From positions 620,001 through 684,000 of the forward strand of contig NZ_JARNTX010000002.1 in NCBI RefSeq assembly GCF_029433095.1: a stretch of 64,000 nt of DNA, written 5' to 3'. This DNA comes from Hymenobacter sp. YC55. Lineage in GTDB: Bacteria > Bacteroidota > Bacteroidia > Cytophagales > Hymenobacteraceae. The position numbers and the translations under genes were made by a program. Below the pieces are notes generated by a model that had not been told where the DNA came from, searched no databases, and was given only the letters and a program-made list of their open reading frames with translations. Positions 1-7,691 of the stretch are shown in pieces (position 1 is the first letter of the stretch; the number at the start of each line of letters is the position of its first letter).

Positions 1-927
1 AAGGATGCCCAGCTAACCCGCCGCTTCTATGGCATTTACCGGCGCGAACAGCCCGACGTGGTACTCCATTACACCATCAAGCCCAACATCTACGGTGCCT
101 TAGCCGCCCGGTTGGCAGGCATTCCAAGCATCAACAACGTGTCGGGTTTAGGAACGGTGTTTCTGGTGCCCAACTTTGTGAGTAAGGTGGCCTTGCAGCT
201 CTACCGCTACGCCTTCCGGTTTCCGCGCAAAGTGTTTTTCCAGAACGGCGACGACCAAGCGCTGTTTCTGCAGCATAAGCTGGTACGCAAAGAAATAACC
301 GACGTGCTGCCTGGTTCCGGGGTCGATACCAAGCGTTTCCGGCCGGCCGCCGAGTTCCAGCGCCAGCAGCCGTTCGTGTTCCTTATGATAGCGCGGGTGC
401 TGTATGAGAAAGGGGTGGAAGAATATTTCGAAGCCGCCCGGCTGGTGCGGGAAGTGGTGCCGGGCACGCGGGTGCAACTGCTAGGTGGCATCGACGAGTC
501 GGGAGGAGTGGGGGTGAAGCGGGCCGTATTCGAGCAGTGGCTCACGGCCGGCAATATCGAGTACCTCGGCACTACCGACGACGTAGCTGCCTATATCCGC
601 CAAGCCGACTGCGTGGTGCTTCCCTCGTACCGCGAAGGCACGCCCAAAACCTTGCTTGAAGCCGCCGCCATGGGCAAGCCCATTGTCACGACTAACGTGC
701 CGGGCTGCCGCGAAACCGTGGAAGATGGCCAGAACGGTTTGCTCTGCGAAGTGCGCAATGCCCCCGATTTGGCCGCTAAAATGCTGCGCATTCTGGAGCT
801 GCCCAATGCCGAGCTAGAAGCTATGGGCCGCGCTGGCCGTCACCTTGCCGAGTCCAAGTTCGATGAACAGATTGTGCTCGACAAGTACCTAACGGAAGTG
901 GCTTCGATAGCAACTAAACGCCGCTAG
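1..927 (+). CDS. Glycosyltransferase family 4 (GT-B), 5' end cut by window
   Basis: The frame is open from base 1, so the start lies before the window and 308 residues are visible. It looks like a retaining GT-B sugar transferase acting at the cytoplasmic face in O-antigen, capsule or exopolysaccharide assembly. Seen: an N-terminal-domain stretch with KPNIYGALAARLAGIP, a linker PGSGVDTKRF, and the C-terminal nucleotide-sugar site SYREGTPKTLLEAAAMGKPI with the usual E-x7-E spacing, followed by GCRETVEDGQNGLL. This is the form common in Bacteroidota exopolysaccharide loci. A GTG at 58 is internal and not the start. rfbC follows 67 bases downstream on the same strand, which suggests a deoxysugar-containing glycan. 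Donor and acceptor cannot be told from sequence. Confidence 0.9.
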   Translation, partial: KDAQLTRRFYGIYRREQPDVVLHYTIKPNIYGALAARLAGIPSINNVSGLGTVFLVPNFVSKVALQLYRYAFRFPRKVFFQNGDDQALFLQHKLVRKEITDVLPGSGVDTKRFRPAAEFQRQQPFVFLMIARVLYEKGVEEYFEAARLVREVVPGTRVQLLGGIDESGGVGVKRAVFEQWLTAGNIEYLGTTDDVAAYIRQADCVVLPSYREGTPKTLLEAAAMGKPIVTTNVPGCRETVEDGQNGLLCEVRNAPDLAAKMLRILELPNAELEAMGRAGRHLAESKFDEQIVLDKYLTEVASIATKRR

Positions 928-994
928 GATCAAGCAAACCAGTTAACTTGCTCCCCACTACAATTTGATAGATCAGAATTAGTAACCTTTTCAT

Positions 995-1537
995 ATGGAA
1001 ATCAAGCAGCACGCCCTGGCTGGTGTCGTTGAATTTATTCCCCGCGTCTTTGGTGACGCTCGTGGGGCTTTCTTCGAATCGTTTAGCGCCCGGGTTTTCG
1101 AACAGGCCGGTGTCAGTCACGAGTGGGTGCAGGATAACCAGTCGAGTTCGACGCGTGGCGTCCTCCGTGGGCTGCACTTTCAGCGCCCGCCGCATGCGCA
1201 AGCTAAGCTAGTGCGCGTTGCGCAGGGACGTGCCCTCGACGTCATCGTGGATTTGCGCCGCGACTCGGCTACGTACGGACAGCATTTGGCGGTGGAACTG
1301 GATGCGCAGCGCTACAATATGCTTTATGTGCCCGTCGGTTTTGCCCACGGTTTTATAGCCCTCGAAGATCATACCCTGTTTCTTTATAAGTGCTCTGACT
1401 ATTATCAGCCAAGCGCCGAAGGTGGACTTCTCTGGAACGATCCTACCCTCAATATCAACTGGGGAATAGATTCACCTAATGTATCAGACAAAGACCAGGT
1501 ACTCCCTGTGCTACAAGGCTTTGATAGCCCTTTTTAG
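995..1537 (+). CDS. rfbC: dTDP-4-dehydrorhamnose 3,5-epimerase
   Basis: 180 residues, the normal length for RfbC/RmlC. The enzyme epimerises dTDP-4-keto-6-deoxyglucose at C3 and C5, the third step of dTDP-L-rhamnose synthesis, as a cupin dimer in the cytosol. Seen: the conserved substrate loop DARGAFFESF, the RGVLRGLHFQ motif with catalytic base H61, the PVGFAHGF strand and the YKCSDYY segment carrying the catalytic Tyr region. The ATG at 995 gives a full-length protein. It follows a glycosyltransferase on the same strand, and a strong hairpin ends the unit. rfbA, rfbB and rfbD are not in the window, so they are either upstream of it or elsewhere in the genome. Confidence 0.95.
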   Translation: MEIKQHALAGVVEFIPRVFGDARGAFFESFSARVFEQAGVSHEWVQDNQSSSTRGVLRGLHFQRPPHAQAKLVRVAQGRALDVIVDLRRDSATYGQHLAVELDAQRYNMLYVPVGFAHGFIALEDHTLFLYKCSDYYQPSAEGGLLWNDPTLNINWGIDSPNVSDKDQVLPVLQGFDSPF

Positions 1538-1561
1538 ACTATAGCGCGTTGCCTGGACATA

Positions 1562-1607
1562 CCTACACACGAAAGGCTTGCCAAACGGTAAGCCTTTCGT
1601 GTGTAGG
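1562..1607. terminator. Bidirectional intrinsic terminator, rfbC / murF
   Basis: Perfect 18-base inverted repeat (arms 1562-1579 and 1590-1607, 10-base loop) between the convergent rfbC and murF genes. It can stop transcription from both sides, although T-tracts are short. Confidence 0.8.
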
Positions 1608-1647
1608 AAAGAAGTGAATAGTGATTGAGTGCTACGCTAGCTGCAGT

Positions 1648-2958
1648 TTAAACGAACTCTAGCAGGGTTTCCAAACCCATACCGCGGGAGCCTTTAATGA
1701 GGATTTGACGGTTTTGCAGAGCCTGGCTTTGTAGCCAAGTAGCCGCCTCAGCTTTGGTCGCAAAATAGTGGTTGTGGCTGCCCGCGCAGGTGTTGTGTGC
1801 GTGTGCCATTTCGGGGCCTATCAACACTGTTTCGTTGAAAGAAAGCTCGGCCAGTAAGTTGCCTAGCGCGGTGTGCTCGGCTGCGCTTTCCTCGCCAAGC
1901 TCGAACATGTCGCCCAAGACAACCACCTTGGCAGTTTTGTCGGTGGAAGGGCGGGCGGCAAAGCTGCGTAAAGCGGCACTCATGCTGCTGGGGTTTGCAT
2001 TGTAGGCATCGAGCAGTACCTCGTTGCGGCCTGTTTGGATGAGTTGCGAACGATTGTTGGTGGGAGAATACGAAGCCAAGGCGGCCGCAATATCGGGAGT
2101 TGGCACTCCGAAGAACTGCCCAACCGCAGCAGCGGCTGCTAGATTCGGGAAATTGTAGTCGCCGGTAATGCGCGCTTCAACTTGGGTGCCGTCGGGGAGG
2201 CGGAGCGTTACGTTGGGGATGGGACTGACTAGAGTAATCGGGTACGTATCGGTGGGGCCGGGGTAGGTGACGCGGTTCGGTACCATGGCACCCAGCTCTA
2301 TCAATCGGGCATCCAGGGTGTTGACGAAGGCGGTGCCGTTGGTGGCGGTTAGAAAGCGGAATAACTCGGATTTGCCTTGCGCAATACCTTCCTGGCCGCC
2401 AAATCCCTCCAAGTGAGCTTTGCCGATGTTGGTAATCAAGCCGTGCGTTGGTTCGGCAATGTTGCTAAGTAATTCTATTTCTCCCCGGTGGTTGGCGCCC
2501 ATTTCCACTATAGCCAGCTCATGCTCGTCGGGCCGGATGCTGAGCAAGGTGAGTGGCACGCCAATATGGTTGTTGAGGTTGCCGCGGGTGTATTGCACGC
2601 GCAGGCGCCGGCTCAATACGGCGTACACCAGTTCTTTCGTTGTGGTTTTACCGTTCGAGCCCGTGATGCCCAACACCGGAATAGTTAGCTGCCGCCGATG
2701 ATGGCGGGCCAGGTCCTGGAGGGTGCGCAGTGGGTCAGGCGAGTAGGTGTACCGGTCGGGGTGCTGAGCTGCCAGAGCGGCATCGACGACGACGGCGTGG
2801 CGGGCACCCCGTTCCAGCGCCTGCGGGGCGAAGTCGGCCCCGCGGAAGGTGGGGCCGTTCAAAGCGAAGAACAGCGTGTCGGTCTGGGCCTGCCGCGAAT
2901 CGGTGCTGACCGAAGCACAAGCGCGGAAATGGTCGTAGAGGGCCGCTATGTCCTGCAT
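1648..2958 (-). CDS. murF: UDP-N-acetylmuramoyl-tripeptide--D-alanyl-D-alanine ligase
   Basis: 436 residues, normal MurF size. It adds D-Ala-D-Ala to UDP-MurNAc-tripeptide using ATP, the last cytosolic step of the peptidoglycan precursor pathway. Seen: an N-terminal MurF-type substrate domain with STDSRQ and FFALNGPTFRGADF (about residues 18-43), the central ATP-binding loop GSNGKTTTKE (residues 100-109), the Mur-ligase segment EMGANHRGEIELL, and a C-terminal domain with LDAYNANPSSM and VLGDMFELG. The ATG is at 2958. The gene stands alone rather than in a dcw cluster, which is usual for murF in this group, and is divergent from the secreted protein at 3019 with 60 bases between them. Confidence 0.96.
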   Translation of the reverse strand: MQDIAALYDHFRACASVSTDSRQAQTDTLFFALNGPTFRGADFAPQALERGARHAVVVDAALAAQHPDRYTYSPDPLRTLQDLARHHRRQLTIPVLGITGSNGKTTTKELVYAVLSRRLRVQYTRGNLNNHIGVPLTLLSIRPDEHELAIVEMGANHRGEIELLSNIAEPTHGLITNIGKAHLEGFGGQEGIAQGKSELFRFLTATNGTAFVNTLDARLIELGAMVPNRVTYPGPTDTYPITLVSPIPNVTLRLPDGTQVEARITGDYNFPNLAAAAAVGQFFGVPTPDIAAALASYSPTNNRSQLIQTGRNEVLLDAYNANPSSMSAALRSFAARPSTDKTAKVVVLGDMFELGEESAAEHTALGNLLAELSFNETVLIGPEMAHAHNTCAGSHNHYFATKAEAATWLQSQALQNRQILIKGSRGMGLETLLEFV

Positions 2959-3018
2959 GATTGTTGTAGTAACTTAAAGCTGAATTGGAGTGTTGTTCTG
3001 AAAATATCCTGCCCGCTT

Positions 3019-5292
3019 ATGTCCTTACGCCTTACTTTTTTGCTTTTTGTGCTGTGCAGTTGGCTAACCAGTCGTTCGGCGGTGGCGCAATCTACTGCGT
3101 TTGGTTTCGAACTGCGGTCAGTGGCAAAAGTAGTGCAAGGCACCGATACCCTGCGCAACGCCTGGGCCGGCGGCCTCGACTCGCCCCAGTTCTCGAGTAT
3201 CGACTTGAACGCCGACGGGCAGCAGGACCTTTTCATCTTCGATCGACGTCTGCGCCGGGTACTTACTTACTTGAACGTAGCCGCCGCTGGCGGTGGCCGA
3301 CAGTGGCAGTACGCCCCCAATTACGAAACTCTCTTTCCGGTGGGGATGCACAACTGGGCCATGTTGCGCGACTATGATTGTGACGGTCGGCCCGACTTGT
3401 TTACCAATGGCGAAAGCGAAGTGGATATTCAGGTTTACCGGAACGTGGCCGGTACCGGTGGCCTGCCTACGTTTCAGCTTACCACCTCGCTGCTAACTGC
3501 TCTTTTTGGCAATACGCCTATCAATATCAACACGGGCGTAAATATGCCCACCATTGAAGACATCAATGGCGACGGTCGGCTTGACATGCTGATATACGAT
3601 TGGGCTACCGATAAATCCATCACCTATTATCAAAATATAAGCACGGGTGGGTGTGGTGGGCTGCAGTTTCGACAGATAACCGACTTTTGGGGCAATATTC
3701 AATCTTGTCTAATCACCTGCGGTTCGTACAGCTTCTCGACTACTACCCCGTGCCGGCCCGGGGGCGTTCAGCATTCATCGGGCAGTAATATATTGGCTAT
3801 TGACCTGGATGCAGACGGTGACAAAGACGTGCTGATCGGCCGCGACTATTGCCCGGAGTTGGTAGCCATTACTAACCAAGGCACACCGCAGCAGGAGGTT
3901 ATGACCAATAGCAGCCTCAATAGCAGTTTCCCAACGGGCACTACCCCCGTGCGCATCACCAACTTTCCGGCGGGTTATAGCTTAGATGTGAACTTCGATG
4001 GCCGACCCGACTTGTTGGCTGCGCCCAACCTGTTCGATAACTTGGATACCGTCGAAACTCGCCGTTCGGTGTGGTACTACGAGAATGCCGGAACCGGAGC
4101 CGCTCCTAACTTTCAGTTTCGGCAGCAGGACTTCTTGCAGCGCGACATGATAGAGGCTAGCTCGCAAGCCGCCCCGGCGTTCTTGGATGTGGATGCCGAT
4201 GGGCTGAAGGATATGCTGGTGGCGGGCACCCGCCGCGACGCACCCGGCAATTTCTTTGTGGCTACTGTGGCCTACTACCGCAACGTGGGCACGACCTCCC
4301 GTGCTATCTACAAGCTCGTTACCACCGACTATCTGAACCTCTCGACCAAGAAGTTTGGGTTGCTGCGCCCCATCATCGTTGACCTGAACCGCGACGGAGC
4401 GCTGGATTTTGCTTGCACTGGCTATTATGCTGTTGGGCGGCGCAGTTTCCTTGGCTTCTACCTCAACCAAGCCAGCGCAAGCCAAGCACCTAGCTTCGAT
4501 ACGGCCACGCTGCGCTCCATCAGCAATGTGCCCAACAGCCAGGACGACGCAGCTGCTTTCTTTGATGTAGACAATGATGGGTACGTGGATCTGCTCTACG
4601 GTACCAATTCCACCTCAACGGGCCAGAGTTTGCGCTACTACCGCAACAACGGCAGCAGCACGCTCGAAACGGCATTCACTATGGCCAACGCCGACTACGG
4701 CCAAATTCGCTCGACCGGCAATTCTCGCCCCGTCAATCTGTACCCGCTGGTAGCCGACTTCGATAGGGACGGTACTTCTGATTTGCTTACCGTAGATGCG
4801 TCGGGAGTTATCCGGCTGTTCAGCAACCTGCGCAACCAAAGCAGCGTGTTCCTCGACCGGACCAACCTGTTTTACAACCCAGCTCGCGGCACCTACGACA
4901 ATGCCCAGCTCGGAGTCCGGGACCAAAACCACTTCACCCTGGCTACCAACGATGTGGATGGAGACGGTGGTTTGGAGCTGTTCATCGGTATGGAGAGTGG
5001 CGGGGTGTTGGCTGCTGCTCCGCGCAACCAAGTGCTGAGCACCCACGGAGCGGCAGCTCAAAGCTTGCCGCTTACGCTTTATCCAAACCCCGCGTCGGGT
5101 AGCACTGCCGTGGAAGCCGTCCGTCCCGTTCGCTTGACCTTACTCGACCTAACGGGCCGCACGGTGCGCACTATTGCTACTCCTGCTCGTCGTCACGAAC
5201 TCGACTTGCGCGGCCTAGCTGCTGGCCTCTACATGGTGCGCTGCGAAACTACTGACGGCCAACTGGGTATGCAGCGGCTGGTAGTGAAGTAA
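3019..5292 (+). CDS. Secreted FG-GAP/VCBS repeat protein with T9SS sorting domain
   Basis: 757 residues from the ATG at 3019; the frame is open further upstream, but that part lies opposite murF and lacks a signal peptide. Residues 1-25 form a Sec signal peptide ending SAVAQ. The body holds ten calcium-loop repeats of the DxDxDG type (for example DLNADGQQDL, DYDCDGRPDL, DINGDGRLDM, DVDADGLKDM, DVDGDGGLEL), as in integrin-like FG-GAP beta-propellers. The last 75 residues are a type A T9SS sorting domain (LYPNPASG, LLDLTGRTVR, AAGLYMVR, RLVVK). It should be exported by the SprA system and released or anchored at the surface. Ligand unknown; adhesion or polymer binding is inference. Confidence 0.88.
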   Translation: MSLRLTFLLFVLCSWLTSRSAVAQSTAFGFELRSVAKVVQGTDTLRNAWAGGLDSPQFSSIDLNADGQQDLFIFDRRLRRVLTYLNVAAAGGGRQWQYAPNYETLFPVGMHNWAMLRDYDCDGRPDLFTNGESEVDIQVYRNVAGTGGLPTFQLTTSLLTALFGNTPININTGVNMPTIEDINGDGRLDMLIYDWATDKSITYYQNISTGGCGGLQFRQITDFWGNIQSCLITCGSYSFSTTTPCRPGGVQHSSGSNILAIDLDADGDKDVLIGRDYCPELVAITNQGTPQQEVMTNSSLNSSFPTGTTPVRITNFPAGYSLDVNFDGRPDLLAAPNLFDNLDTVETRRSVWYYENAGTGAAPNFQFRQQDFLQRDMIEASSQAAPAFLDVDADGLKDMLVAGTRRDAPGNFFVATVAYYRNVGTTSRAIYKLVTTDYLNLSTKKFGLLRPIIVDLNRDGALDFACTGYYAVGRRSFLGFYLNQASASQAPSFDTATLRSISNVPNSQDDAAAFFDVDNDGYVDLLYGTNSTSTGQSLRYYRNNGSSTLETAFTMANADYGQIRSTGNSRPVNLYPLVADFDRDGTSDLLTVDASGVIRLFSNLRNQSSVFLDRTNLFYNPARGTYDNAQLGVRDQNHFTLATNDVDGDGGLELFIGMESGGVLAAAPRNQVLSTHGAAAQSLPLTLYPNPASGSTAVEAVRPVRLTLLDLTGRTVRTIATPARRHELDLRGLAAGLYMVRCETTDGQLGMQRLVVK

Positions 5293-5329
5293 CAGGCTGA
5301 TTAACCCAGAAGCGACAAGCTTACCAAGC

Positions 5330-5370
5330 AAACAAGCCCTTGATGCTCGTGAAGCACCAAGGGCTTGTTT
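5330..5370. terminator. Intrinsic terminator after FG-GAP gene
   Basis: Perfect 13-base inverted repeat (5330-5342 and 5358-5370, 15-base loop) ending in a T run on the plus strand, 37 bases after the stop codon. It also lies just beyond the convergent amidase gene. Confidence 0.8.
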
Positions 5371-5436
5371 GTATAGAATACTGAATTTAACCGAAAGAAA
5401 ATAGTAGCGTCGTCTCAATACTCTTTACGGTGCTAC

Positions 5437-6231
5437 CTATCGAGCTACCAGCTGCGTAAGCTCGAAAGTATCAGCATCTTGAAGGGCGGGGAACCGCTCA
5501 CGAAAGGCTTCTAAATCGGCGCGGCGGAGGGCGCGGGTGATGCCCGTTTCCTGATTGCCTACTTCCACCAGGTATTCGCCACGCATGTCGAGCAGGGCCG
5601 AGTCGCCGGCGTAGGCGAGGCTGTTGCCGTCGATGCCGACGCAATTCACCCCCATGGTGTACGCCAGGTTCTCAATGGCCCGGGCGCGGAGCAAGGTCAT
5701 CCAGGCAGTACGGCGTGCGGCGGGCCAGTTGGCTACGTAGAGCAGCAGATCGTAGGGCTGCGTGTTGGAGTTGCGGCTCCACACTGGGAAGCGCAAGTCG
5801 TAGCACACTAGGGGGCAGATGCGCCAGCCGCGCCACTCTTCTACTAGCCGCTCGGTGCCAGGCGTGTAGGTGTGGTGCTCGTTGGCCATCGTGAACAGGT
5901 GGCGCTTGTTGTAGTAGCTTGTACTGCCATCGGGGCGCACCCAAAGCAAACGATTGTAATAGTTGCCTTGCTCTTTGATAATGATGCTGCCCGTAACAAC
6001 GGCATTGCGGGCGGCCGCTATATCGCGCAGCCAGGCCAGTGTGGGGCCTTCCATGGTTTCTGCCAGGGTGGCTGCTTCCATGCTGAAGCCGGTAGTAAAC
6101 ATTTCCGGCAATACAATGAGGTCGGTTGCAATGGATATCTCGTCGATATGCCGATGCAACTCGGCGCGGTTTGCCGCAGGATCGTGCCACTGCAAGGAAG
6201 CCTGCACGAAGGAAACAGTTAAATCAGACAC
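5437..6231 (-). CDS. Carbon-nitrogen hydrolase, omega-amidase (Nit2/YafV) type
   Basis: 264 residues with a GTG start. Nitrilase-superfamily enzyme, probably hydrolysing 2-oxoglutaramate or 2-oxosuccinamate to the 2-oxoacid plus ammonia. The Glu-Lys-Cys triad is visible: E43 in LPEMFTTGFSME, Lys in YYNKRHLF, Cys in LVCYDLRFPVWSRN. The C-terminal half carries NWPAARRTAWMTLLRARAIEN and the GVNCVGIDGN turn, typical of the YafV branch rather than of NAD synthetases or beta-ureidopropionases. Its upstream neighbour on the same strand is a methionine/glutamine-type aminotransferase, whose by-product is this amidase's substrate. The 203-base gap between them is AT-rich and may hold its own promoter. 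Confidence 0.88.
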   Translation of the reverse strand: MSDLTVSFVQASLQWHDPAANRAELHRHIDEISIATDLIVLPEMFTTGFSMEAATLAETMEGPTLAWLRDIAAARNAVVTGSIIIKEQGNYYNRLLWVRPDGSTSYYNKRHLFTMANEHHTYTPGTERLVEEWRGWRICPLVCYDLRFPVWSRNSNTQPYDLLLYVANWPAARRTAWMTLLRARAIENLAYTMGVNCVGIDGNSLAYAGDSALLDMRGEYLVEVGNQETGITRALRRADLEAFRERFPALQDADTFELTQLVAR

Positions 6232-6434
6232 GGTAGTAGGGCAATAGGTAGGTGAGAGGGAGCGGCATAACTATTAAGAAATATAAGGTTGCTAAAAGCA
6301 GATATAGTATACTTTAGAAAATAAATTCCGGCTCATTAGAACATAACTATGTAGCTGGGCTACGCTATTCGGTAGACCATAGGCACGTAACGTGCGGAAG
6401 GGGCATTAATTGTCTGGCTCTCGAAAAGTCCGTT

Positions 6435-7598
6435 TTACAGCTCGCGCAACCGGGCAGCAGCGGCCCGTAGGGTTTGCTCTTGCTTGGCAAAACAAAACCG
6501 GATCAGCCCGTCGTCGTGGCTGTTGTGGTAGAACGCCGAAACGGGCACTACCGCTACCCCAGCTTCGCGGGTTAAGCGCTGCGCAAAGGCTACATCGGAT
6601 TCGGTTGGGGAGATGCGGGCGTAGCGAGCAAGCTGGAAGTAGCCACCCGAAGCAGGCAGCAAATCGAAGCGCGACTCCGCCAGCAATTCGCGGAATAAGT
6701 CGCGCTTGGGCTGATAGAAGGCGGGCAATTCCTGGTCGTGCGTCGGGTTGGCTTCGAGCACGTCGGCGAGGGCATGCTGGGTGGGGGTGCTTACAGCGAA
6801 GGTTAGGAACTGGTGTACCCGGCGCAACTCGGTGGTGAGGGCGGGTGGCGCTACGCAATAGCCCACTTTCCAGCCGGTAGCGTGGTAGGTTTTGCCGAAC
6901 GAAGACAGCACAAACGCCCGCTCGCGCAATGCCGGGTGCTGGAGCACGCTACGGTGCGGCATGCCATCGAATACCATGTGCTCGTACACTTCATCGCTGA
7001 GCACCAAGATGTTAGTATCGGCCAGTAAAGCAGTCAGCGCCTCTAAATCTTCGGCAGTCAGCACGGCGCCGCTGGGGTTGTGGGGCGAGTTGAGCATGAC
7101 CAAGCGCGTGCGGGGCGTAAGTGCCGCTTTCACCCGGTCCCAGTCGGGCTGAAACGTGGGGGCCTCAAGCGGAACATACACCGGTACGCCCCCCTGCAGC
7201 CGAATAGCAGGACCGTAAAGGTCATATGCGGGCTCGAGCACCAGCACCTCGTCGCCGGGGTGCACAACAGCGGCCAGTACGGCGTATAAGGCTTCGGTGG
7301 CGCCGCAGGTTACGGTAATTTCGGTGGCGGCATCAGGGGCCGGTACTTGGTAAACGCGCGCAGTTTTGTGGGCAATGGCTTCGCGCAGACGGGGCAAGCC
7401 GGGCATAGGGGCGTATTGGTGGTGGCCGGGGGTGCCGGCATGGCGGGCCAGCGCCTCTTGCAGTTCCAGTGGTGGGTCGTAGTCGGGAAAGCCTTGCGCC
7501 AAGTTGATGGCACCGCACTCCTGCGCGAGCTGCGTCATCACGGAAAAGATGCTGGTGCCCACATCGGGCAGTTTAGACTGAATGGTGGGCAATGCCAT
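6435..7598 (-). CDS. PLP aminotransferase, methionine / glutamine transaminase K (YbdL-like)
   Basis: 387 residues from the ATG at 7598; a TTG four codons upstream is less likely. Class I fold aminotransferase. Seen: NLAQGFPDYDPP near the N terminus (substrate arm), TCGATEALYA, the NSPHNPSGAVL loop, LSDEVYEHMVFDG with the PLP-ring Asp, and SSFGKTYHATGWKVGY with the Schiff-base Lys. The NLAQGFPD and YHATGWK pattern fits the KAT/GTK/YbdL group, which converts 4-methylthio-2-oxobutyrate to methionine with glutamine as donor. The adjacent omega-amidase pulls this reaction forward. No other methionine-salvage genes are in the window, so kynurenine or aromatic transamination remains possible. Confidence 0.88.
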   Translation of the reverse strand: MALPTIQSKLPDVGTSIFSVMTQLAQECGAINLAQGFPDYDPPLELQEALARHAGTPGHHQYAPMPGLPRLREAIAHKTARVYQVPAPDAATEITVTCGATEALYAVLAAVVHPGDEVLVLEPAYDLYGPAIRLQGGVPVYVPLEAPTFQPDWDRVKAALTPRTRLVMLNSPHNPSGAVLTAEDLEALTALLADTNILVLSDEVYEHMVFDGMPHRSVLQHPALRERAFVLSSFGKTYHATGWKVGYCVAPPALTTELRRVHQFLTFAVSTPTQHALADVLEANPTHDQELPAFYQPKRDLFRELLAESRFDLLPASGGYFQLARYARISPTESDVAFAQRLTREAGVAVVPVSAFYHNSHDDGLIRFCFAKQEQTLRAAAARLREL

Positions 7599-7691
7599 AA
7601 GGGGGAGCAAGTGAGAATTAGGAAGCCCAAAATACAGACTGGCAGTGGAGAACCCGCAAGTGCTGCTCGAGCTACGGCTGCTCCCAAGCGT

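Noticed and set aside
2698..3018. Open frame extending the FG-GAP protein upstream
   Set aside because: It overlaps murF on the opposite strand, has no signal peptide and changes character; the ATG at 3019 opens into a good signal peptide.
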